From Iningainema tapete BLCC-T55 (GTDB lineage Bacteria > Cyanobacteriota > Cyanobacteriia > Cyanobacteriales > Nostocaceae): a DNA stretch of 64,000 nucleotides. Where the stretch lies: positions 1 to 64,000 of the forward strand of contig NZ_JACXAE010000046.1 in NCBI RefSeq assembly GCF_014698965.1. The letters are read 5' to 3'. Below the pieces are notes generated by a model. It made no database searches, had not been told where the DNA came from, and saw only the letters and a program-made list of their open reading frames with translations. This document shows, one piece after another, positions 59,019 to 64,000 of this stretch (its first letter is position 1; every line of letters begins with the position of its first letter). The translations under genes and the position numbers were made by a program.

Positions 59019-59225
59019 TGTGTTTCTCCTGTCAACAACTTCAGGCAAATTAAATATGCCTGATTTTTCCTATAGCGCCTTCTCAATCGGGACAAATCGG
59101 TGCAGCCACCGAAGTTGTTAACTTGATCGGAATATTTAATTCAAATGGTAGATGTGACAATATTTAAACATAAATTAAGTGATTAGAAAAACTATCGTTC
59201 TCAATCAGGATCTATAAGATTTCCG

Positions 59226-59239
59226 GTACTTTTAGATAC
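59226..59239. promoter_or_regulatory. NtcA-box-like sequence GTA-N8-TAC
   Basis: GTACTTTTAGATAC, a perfect GTA-N8-TAC, in the spacer between cphB (minus) and trmD (plus), about 210 bases upstream of the cphB start. Cyanophycin genes are nitrogen-regulated in Anabaena-type cyanobacteria, so the site is plausible; no clear TAN3T box at the canonical distance is seen on either strand. Confidence 0.35.
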
Positions 59240-59333
59240 TAGAGATCAAGTTTAAGTGTGTTGTCAACTACATTACTCTTGTGTATCTCCAGACCATCCA
59301 ATTTAAGAATAGTGTCCTCCAATACGAAATACT

Positions 59334-60008
59334 GTGCGCTTTGATATAGTTACGCTATTTCCTGACTGTTTTACCTCTGTACTAAGTTCTGGGTTGCTGG
59401 CTAAAGCCCTAGCAAAACAGATTGCACAAGTGCATTTGGTTAACCCACGGGACTTTACCACAGATAAGCACCGGAAAGTTGATGATGAACCCTACGGCGG
59501 TGGCGTGGGGATGCTGATGAAGCCAGAACCTATTTTCGCTGCTGTGGAGTCCCTGCCGATTCTACCCCGACGAGAGGTGATTTTAATGAGTCCTCAAGGA
59601 CAAACAATTAACCAACCTTTGCTTAGAGAATTAGCAATGGGTTACGACCAATTGGTAGTCATTTGTGGTCATTATGAAGGTGTAGATGAGCGGGTGCTAC
59701 ATTTAGTTACCCGTGAGGTATCTTTAGGTGATTTTATTCTGACTGGCGGAGAAATACCAGCTATGGCTTTGATTAATGGTGTAGTACGCCTTCTACCTGG
59801 AACTGTCGGCAAAGCCGAATCCCTCAAAGTAGAAAGTTTTGAAGAAGGTTTGTTGGACTATCCCCAATATACCCGTCCTCCTGTGTTTCGTGGTTTAAAA
59901 GTTCCTGATGTTTTGCTCAGTGGTAATCATGCTGAAATTGCCAAATGGCGTTACGAACAACAAATTCAACGAACTCGCAAACGCCGCCCTGATTTGCTTT
60001 CTGACTAA
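59334..60008 (+). CDS. trmD: tRNA (guanine-N1)-methyltransferase TrmD
   Basis: A 224-residue SPOUT-class enzyme: MRFDIVTLFPDCFTSVLSSG, a GGVGMLMKPEPIFAA region, the knot with VVICGHYEGVDERVLHLVTR and GDFILTGGEIPAM, and LLDYPQYTRPPVFRGL near the C-terminus. It methylates G37 of tRNAs with a G36, preventing frameshifting. It starts with GTG (59334). ispF follows after a short palindrome, probably in one transcription unit. Confidence 0.95.
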   Translation: MRFDIVTLFPDCFTSVLSSGLLAKALAKQIAQVHLVNPRDFTTDKHRKVDDEPYGGGVGMLMKPEPIFAAVESLPILPRREVILMSPQGQTINQPLLRELAMGYDQLVVICGHYEGVDERVLHLVTREVSLGDFILTGGEIPAMALINGVVRLLPGTVGKAESLKVESFEEGLLDYPQYTRPPVFRGLKVPDVLLSGNHAEIAKWRYEQQIQRTRKRRPDLLSD

Positions 60009-60013
60009 ATCCT

Positions 60014-60042
60014 GTACAGACGCCCCGGCGGGGCGTCTCTAC
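60014..60042. repeat. GTAGAGACG palindrome family, copy 9
   Basis: GTACAGACGCCCC-GGC-GGGGCGTCTCTAC, between trmD and ispF; GC-rich centre. Confidence 0.6.
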
Positions 60043-60066
60043 CAAAATCCAAAATCTTAAATCATT

Positions 60067-60546
60067 ATGAATATCCGCATTGGTAACGGCTACGATATCC
60101 ACAGACTAGTGAGCGATCGCCCATTAATTCTGGGTGGAGTTAATATTCCCCACTCCTTGGGCTTGTTAGGACACAGTGACGCTGACGTTCTTACCCACGC
60201 GATTATGGATGCCATGCTGGGCGCACTATCCCTGGGCGATATCGGACATTATTTTCCTCCCTCAGATCCCCAATGGGCAGGAGCAGATAGTTTAATGCTA
60301 CTTAATAAAGTACACCAACTAATTCACGAGCAAGGTTGGCAAATAAATAATATTGACTCAGTAGTAGTAGCAGAACGTCCAAAACTGAAACCGCATATCG
60401 AGAACATGCGCTCAAAATTAGCAAGTGTTTTGCAATTACAACCAAATCAAATTGGTATCAAAGCTACTACTAACGAAAAATTAGGTCCCGTCGGACAAGA
60501 AGAAGGAATTTGTGCTTACGCCGTTGTTTTGCTATTGAAAGAATAA
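60067..60546 (+). CDS. ispF: 2-C-methyl-D-erythritol 2,4-cyclodiphosphate synthase
   Basis: A 159-residue IspF. Zinc ligands in GNGYDIHRL (Asp and His at about 8-10) and in [20 protein letters not shown]; substrate region [14 protein letters not shown], and the C-terminal [12 protein letters not shown]. It catalyses the fifth step of the MEP isoprenoid pathway, giving precursors for carotenoids and phytol. Length and motifs are complete. Placed 58 bases after trmD. Confidence 0.95.
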   Translation: MNIRIGNGYDIHRLVSDRPLILGGVNIPHSLGLLGHSDADVLTHAIMDAMLGALSLGDIGHYFPPSDPQWAGADSLMLLNKVHQLIHEQGWQINNIDSVVVAERPKLKPHIENMRSKLASVLQLQPNQIGIKATTNEKLGPVGQEEGICAYAVVLLLKE

Positions 60547-60551
60547 ATGAA

Positions 60552-60580
60552 CCCCCCAACCCCCCTTTTTAAGGGGGGCT
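60552..60580. repeat. C-rich/G-rich hairpin repeat, copy 3
   Basis: CCCCCCAACCCCCCTTTTT then AAGGGGGG, immediately after the ispF stop. Could terminate the trmD-ispF transcript. Confidence 0.6.
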
Positions 60581-60614
60581 AGTAACAGATCATCATCAAG
60601 TTAATGAATAAATT

Positions 60615-61139
60615 ATGAACACCCAAGCATTAGAAAAAACTGTCTATCGCATTGAGCCGGAAGTTGTCATTTTAGACAGCGATGAAATGATAGTTTTGTT
60701 GGTTCAAGCACAAGTTGCTCCAAAAAAACAAGGAGACACATCTGAAGTCATATCCTGGTTACAAGCTGGTAATGGAGCGATTCCCTTCGTCATGTTTATT
60801 GACTTAGAAAAAATTCAAATTTTCAAATGGGACAGCCCTAATTTATCAGAACCAGCTTGTGTCCTGAATACCGTTGATGTACTTACTCCTTATGGTCTTA
60901 AACTACCCGATCAATGGATATCTAACCGCTTCCTTGGCTCTCGTTCACAATCGTGGTTGAGTGACTTAGGCCATCACTGGAAGCTAGAAAAACCACCAGC
61001 AGAAGAACAGATAGCAGCTATCGGTTTGTTACCACTACTTAAAGATGGTTCAGTTCAACCTGAAGTAGAAATAAGGATTAATAGTAAATTAAAATACATT
61101 GTTTTGAGATATTATTACCCGCGTCTTGATGATTTTTAA
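60615..61139 (+). CDS. Nuclease-fold-like protein, module copy A (degenerate)
   Basis: A 174-residue protein homologous to the proteins at 61768 and 62546. Shared elements are IPFVMFIDLEKIQIFKWDSP, NLSEPACVLNTVDVL and a DLGHHWKLEKPPAEEQIAAI tail. The N-terminal segment VVILDSDEMIVLLVQAQVAP occupies the place of the PD-...-EVK motif of copy B but lacks the catalytic Glu and Lys, so this copy is probably not an active nuclease. It is followed after five bases by a PIN-like gene, the unit that is repeated downstream. Function unknown. Confidence 0.6.
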   Translation: MNTQALEKTVYRIEPEVVILDSDEMIVLLVQAQVAPKKQGDTSEVISWLQAGNGAIPFVMFIDLEKIQIFKWDSPNLSEPACVLNTVDVLTPYGLKLPDQWISNRFLGSRSQSWLSDLGHHWKLEKPPAEEQIAAIGLLPLLKDGSVQPEVEIRINSKLKYIVLRYYYPRLDDF

Positions 61140-61144
61140 TTTGC

Positions 61145-61756
61145 ATGATATTGTACGTTGAAACTAACTTCCTGATGAGTATTGCTACAGGACGCGATTC
61201 TCAAGCTAATATCTTGTTGTTAAATACACCAGAATCAGTTCATATAGCAATACCCAGCATTTGCTACATGGAAGCTTTGTCGGTATTGGAAGCCGACCGG
61301 AAGTCTCGCCTCCGTTTTCAAAATGAAGTGGACATTAGAATTAATGATGCACAGAGAAATCTGACTTCACAGTACGCTCAATCTCTTTTTTCCCACTTAC
61401 AACAGGTTCGTGATGAAAATGAGCGATTACTTAAGGAGGTTGAGAAACTGCTCTTAGAAACTCTCAACCATCTGGCAACAAAAGCTGAGATGATTGGCTT
61501 AAATGCCGATATGGTTCAGGCAAGCTTGCAGCAAAATATCACGGCTGATTTAACAGATAATTTGATTTCGAACTGCATCCTAAACCATGCTAGCTTACAT
61601 CCTACAGAAGTAAAGGTGTTTTTGAGTGGAAATACCAACGACTTTGGCAAGCGAGAAGTGCAAAGTGCTTTACAAGAGGTTGGGATAAATCATTATTTTG
61701 CTAGTACACAAGCATTCCTAGCTTGGTTAGTTAATAACAACCCAATTATAAATTAG
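61145..61756 (+). CDS. PIN-like domain protein, module copy A
   Basis: A 203-residue protein with a PIN-like pattern: first acid in MILYVETNFLMSIATGRDSQ (Glu in place of the usual Asp), a second in IPSICYMEALSVLEADRKSR (Glu), a long helical insert (about 65-125) and a C-terminal block TDNLISNCILNHASLHPTEV with VFLSGNTNDFGK where PIN nucleases have Asp-rich residues. It pairs with the preceding gene. Activity as an RNase is plausible but not shown by the motif, which has Asn and Glu substitutions. Confidence 0.6.
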   Translation: MILYVETNFLMSIATGRDSQANILLLNTPESVHIAIPSICYMEALSVLEADRKSRLRFQNEVDIRINDAQRNLTSQYAQSLFSHLQQVRDENERLLKEVEKLLLETLNHLATKAEMIGLNADMVQASLQQNITADLTDNLISNCILNHASLHPTEVKVFLSGNTNDFGKREVQSALQEVGINHYFASTQAFLAWLVNNNPIIN

Positions 61757-61767
61757 GATGAAAATAA

Positions 61768-62271
61768 ATGGTTAATAGCAGCAAAAATATAACTTGGTGG
61801 GATAGAGCAATGCAAGCAACAAATTTAGAAGATATAGATCGTCCTGATTTTGTAGCATTAGACAAAGATGAGCAAGTGATTCTCATTGCTGAAGTCAAAG
61901 GTTTTCCCTTCAATTTTAAAGAAGACAAAGCCAAGTATTATGCTAGATTACGACTTATTGATTTTTTGCAAGCAGCAAAAGCTTTGATTCCTTATGCGAT
62001 GCTTGTTGATGTGGAAAAAATTCTGATTTTTCAATGGGATGGCAAAAATTTGTCCGAACCAATTCTGTGCCTTAATACTGCTGATGTGTTGAGTCATTAC
62101 GAACCAAAATTCAGTAGCAAACAGATATATAGACTTTATCTTAGAACGTTGACAGAAGCTTGGTTGCGTGACTTAGCTTATCATTGGAAGTCGGAAGTAC
62201 CGCCTTTTACAAAAGAGATAGCAGAAATTGGTTTGTTACAGCTATTATCCGAGGGAACAACCAAGTTTTAG
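61768..62271 (+). CDS. PD-(D/E)XK nuclease-like protein, module copy B
   Basis: A 167-residue protein. The segment RPDFVALDKDEQVILIAEVK shows a canonical PD-Xn-(E)XK spacing of restriction-endonuclease-fold nucleases. Downstream come AKYYARLRLIDFLQAAKALI, PYAMLVDVEKILIFQWDGKN and LSEPILCLNTADVLSHYEPK, which are shared with copies A and C. This is the only one of the three with an intact EVK. A truncated PIN gene follows nine bases later. Confidence 0.62.
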   Translation: MVNSSKNITWWDRAMQATNLEDIDRPDFVALDKDEQVILIAEVKGFPFNFKEDKAKYYARLRLIDFLQAAKALIPYAMLVDVEKILIFQWDGKNLSEPILCLNTADVLSHYEPKFSSKQIYRLYLRTLTEAWLRDLAYHWKSEVPPFTKEIAEIGLLQLLSEGTTKF

Positions 62272-62280
62272 GTAAAAGTG

Positions 62281-62358
62281 GTGATACTTTACGTAGAAAC
62301 TAATTTTTTGATGGGCATTGCTAAAGGGCAAGATTCGCTCTTCAGCTATATTTACTAA
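62281..62358 (+). pseudogene. Truncated PIN-like gene, module copy B
   Basis: From a GTG at 62281 the frame reads VILYVETNFLMGIAKGQDS, nearly identical to the start of the complete PIN-like protein at 63063, then diverges (LFSYIY) and stops at 62356-62358. Only the first 19 residues of the PIN domain remain. It takes the same position after copy B as the intact PIN genes do after copies A and C. Confidence 0.7.
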
Positions 62359-62391
62359 AAAATATTAGAGCTAGTCATTATATATATATAC

Positions 62392-62442
62392 AGCCCGTAA
62401 ATTAATTTACGGGCTAATAGCATAAGTCTGTTAAAAAAGACT
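62392..62442 (-). repeat. Double-hairpin repeat, copy 3 (minus strand)
   Basis: On the plus strand AGCCCGTAAATT-AATTTACGGGCT (62392-62415), linker AATAGCATA, then AGTCTGTTAAAAAAGACT (62425-62442). Reverse-complemented this is the AGTC hairpin, TATGCTATT linker, and second hairpin seen in copies 1 and 2. It lies in the gap between the truncated PIN gene and copy C. Confidence 0.6.
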
Positions 62443-62545
62443 ATAATTAAGTAATAAATACTAGGAAAACCGACTTGATATATTAGCTAGACAAGCTTTG
62501 TGCTTAGATGAATGAAATAATCTTGATAAATAAGGAGAGAAAACA

Positions 62546-63055
62546 ATGGTTAATAGTAACAAACAAACCCTAACTTGGTGGGAAATTAGAGATATACAAG
62601 CTCAAGACTTAGAAGATGTAGATCGACCTGAAGTTGTGGCAGTAGACAAAGATGAGCAAGTTGTTCTCCTAGCTAAAGTTCAAGGTTTTCCATTTAATTT
62701 TCAAGAACCAAAAGCCAAAAAACATGCTACTTTGCGACTTATTAATTTCTTGCAAGCTGCAAATGATAAGATTCCCTATGCGATGCTTGTTGATCTGGAA
62801 AATATTTTGATTTTTCAATGGGATGGTAACAATTTGTCAGAACCAATCATTTGCCTTAATACTGCTGATGTGCTGAGTCATTACGAACCAGAATTCCGTA
62901 ACAAAAAGATATATAGTCTTTACCTCACAGGACTGATAGAGGCTTGGATAAGTGATTGTTGTTATCACTGGAAGTTAACAAACCCACCAGCATCAAGAGA
63001 AATGTCACAAATCGGTTTGTTGCAGCAACTAGAAGGCGGTTATACTGAACCTTAG
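62546..63055 (+). CDS. Nuclease-fold-like protein, module copy C (degenerate)
   Basis: A 169-residue paralogue of the 61768 protein with most of its length matching (TLRLINFLQAANDKIPYAML, FQWDGNNLSEPIICLNTADV, LSHYEPEF). The motif reads RPEVVAVDKDEQVVLLAKVQ: the first Asp is Glu and the EVK is KVQ, so the catalytic set is lost. The PIN-like gene that follows begins about eight bases later. The ATG has AAGGAGAG nine bases upstream, a strong ribosome binding site. Confidence 0.62.
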   Translation: MVNSNKQTLTWWEIRDIQAQDLEDVDRPEVVAVDKDEQVVLLAKVQGFPFNFQEPKAKKHATLRLINFLQAANDKIPYAMLVDLENILIFQWDGNNLSEPIICLNTADVLSHYEPEFRNKKIYSLYLTGLIEAWISDCCYHWKLTNPPASREMSQIGLLQQLEGGYTEP

Positions 63056-63062
63056 GAAATGA

Positions 63063-63671
63063 TTGACGGTGATACTATACGTTGAGACTAATTTTTTAAT
63101 GGGTATTGCTAAAGGGCAAGATCCGCAAGCAGAAAATTTACTACGAAATACGCCTTCATCAGTGCGCCTAGTAATACCCAGTATTTGTTTTGTAGAAGCT
63201 CTGACAACATTAGATCAAGAAGAAAAATATAACCAAGATTTTATCCGCAGGTTAGACATTCAAATAAATGAGGCAGGGCGAGTTCAATCTGACCAAAATG
63301 CAAAATTAATAGTTAATATTTTGAAGCAATCAAAAGTTAGCTTGCTTGACAGAATAAATGACATTAAACAGCAATTTGCAACAGCTTTTAACCAACTTAC
63401 TAGTAAAGCAGAAATGATTACATTAAATCCAGATATTCTTCAGGAAAGCTTAGCTAGAAATATACTAACAAAACACACTATAGATAAATTAATTTTAGAG
63501 TGCATAATCTACCATGCACGCTCATATCCTCATGAAGTAAAGGTATTTCTAAGTAGTAATTCCAAAGAGTTCGGTCAACCAGAAGTCACAGAAATATTAA
63601 CAAATGTTAACGTAGAGTACTTCAGTAAGACCAAAAACTTTATCGGTTGGTTACAATCTCAATCACGTTAA
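63063..63671 (+). CDS. PIN-like domain protein, module copy C
   Basis: About 202 residues, paralogous to the 61145 protein: VILYVETNFLMGIAKGQDPQ, IPSICFVEALTTLDQEEKY, a long helical middle (about 65-130) and TIDKLILECIIYHARSYPHE with VFLSSNSKEFGQPEV. The first acid is again Glu and the last Asp is replaced by Asn/Ser. Start may be the TTG at 63063 (AGGA five bases before) or the GTG at 63069, which matches the truncated copy B. It shares its transcript with copy C of the partner. Confidence 0.62.
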   Translation: MTVILYVETNFLMGIAKGQDPQAENLLRNTPSSVRLVIPSICFVEALTTLDQEEKYNQDFIRRLDIQINEAGRVQSDQNAKLIVNILKQSKVSLLDRINDIKQQFATAFNQLTSKAEMITLNPDILQESLARNILTKHTIDKLILECIIYHARSYPHEVKVFLSSNSKEFGQPEVTEILTNVNVEYFSKTKNFIGWLQSQSR

Positions 63672-63762
63672 TTGCTTCACCTCTGCGGGGGTAGGTCACA
63701 TCGACGAACTGAAAATCGTAAAATATTCAAATAATTAAGTGATAAGCGTCACATTAGGATTT

Positions 63763-64000
63763 ATGAAATTTGGTATTTCTCCCAAAATTTTACACCGGAG
63801 TTGGATTTTTGCATTACTAGCGTTTTGGATCGTGATCGCTCTCAACGGCTGCAACCCCAGTCAGTTTAAAGCCAAAGCTGCTCAAGTACCGCAAATGGTA
63901 CAAACCATTCTCAGCGATCCCAAAACCTTTAACTCCGCCCTCAGCCAAGAGTCGCCGAATGTCTTTGGCTTAATTACCGAAGGGTTAACCACCCAAAACC
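63763..64000 (+). CDS. Peptide/oligopeptide ABC transporter substrate-binding lipoprotein (partial)
   Basis: The first 79 residues of a lipoprotein, cut by the window end. Signal peptide with lipobox ALNGC (Cys about 30), then VQTILSDPKTFNSALSQESP and NVFGLITEGLTTQN, the typical beginning of SBP_bac_5 (DppA/OppA/NikA) proteins. Binds peptides or nickel/cobalt complexes for an ABC importer. The remainder and the permease genes lie outside. It is oriented away from the nuclease/PIN array. Confidence 0.8.
   Translation, partial: MKFGISPKILHRSWIFALLAFWIVIALNGCNPSQFKAKAAQVPQMVQTILSDPKTFNSALSQESPNVFGLITEGLTTQN

Overview
The window looks like a chromosomal segment of a filamentous, probably nitrogen-fixing (Nostocales-type) cyanobacterium. 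Evidence: frequent HIP1 octamers (GCGATCGC), the circadian kinase SasA, the phycobilisome regulator RpaB, an NblB-type HEAT protein, a CCB-type cytochrome b6f assembly factor, a cyanophycin synthetase/cyanophycinase pair, PEP-CTERM proteins, filamentous-haemagglutinin adhesins, heptamer tandem repeats (STRRs) and many families of short intergenic palindromes. Genus cannot be fixed from sequence alone.

Layout. 0-5 kb: accessory DNA with a DUF433 protein, a DUF6887/DUF6888 small-protein pair (the latter frameshifted), a MITE-like element, a secreted haemagglutinin-like adhesin and a VapBC-type module. 4.9-12.5 kb: a second, very large adhesin with internal repeats, a DUF928 protein, a TPR protein and a heme-binding DUF3365/HAMP membrane protein. 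12.5-17.4 kb: a Ser/Thr kinase, a PhnD-like lipoprotein and an ABC exporter with two N-terminal FHA domains, reminiscent of the mycobacterial PknF/Rv1747 pair. 17.4-30.5 kb: small antitoxin-like protein, Uma2 nuclease, radA, rpaB, CCB factor, DUF456, two PEP-CTERM proteins, nblB-like, CBS protein, M42 peptidase, SLH lipoprotein, glycosyltransferase. 31-41 kb: sasA, YefM/YoeB, mutT, DUF760, a group 2 sigma factor, carB, a Dps, and a [2Fe-2S] thioredoxin-like protein. 41.6-50.3 kb: a minute PEP-CTERM protein, phnDCE transporter, ridA, Nudix, malQ, RodZ-like, rluB-like, DUF2993 and a second Dps. 50.6-55.2 kb: AraC regulator, cdsA, cbiT, a membrane Ser/Thr kinase and tatA/E. 55.2-60.5 kb: cphA and cphB, trmD, ispF. 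60.6-63.7 kb: a tandem array of a two-gene module (PD-(D/E)XK-like protein plus PIN-like protein), three copies with different decay. The window ends inside a peptide-ABC-transporter binding lipoprotein.

Most genes are single housekeeping or signalling genes rather than long operons; the clear co-transcribed sets are phnD-phnC-phnE, rluB-rodZ-like, yefM-yoeB, vapB-vapC, cphB-cphA and the nuclease/PIN array. The most unusual signals are (1) the repeated PD-(D/E)XK/PIN module; (2) dispersed repeats that have entered genes: a repeat-derived insertion inside carB, repeat-derived 5' ends at ridA and cdsA, and palindromes that supply the stop codons of cphA and the M42 peptidase; (3) several families of structured intergenic repeats whose stems vary in compensatory fashion; (4) a long imperfect inverted repeat between cphB and cphA.
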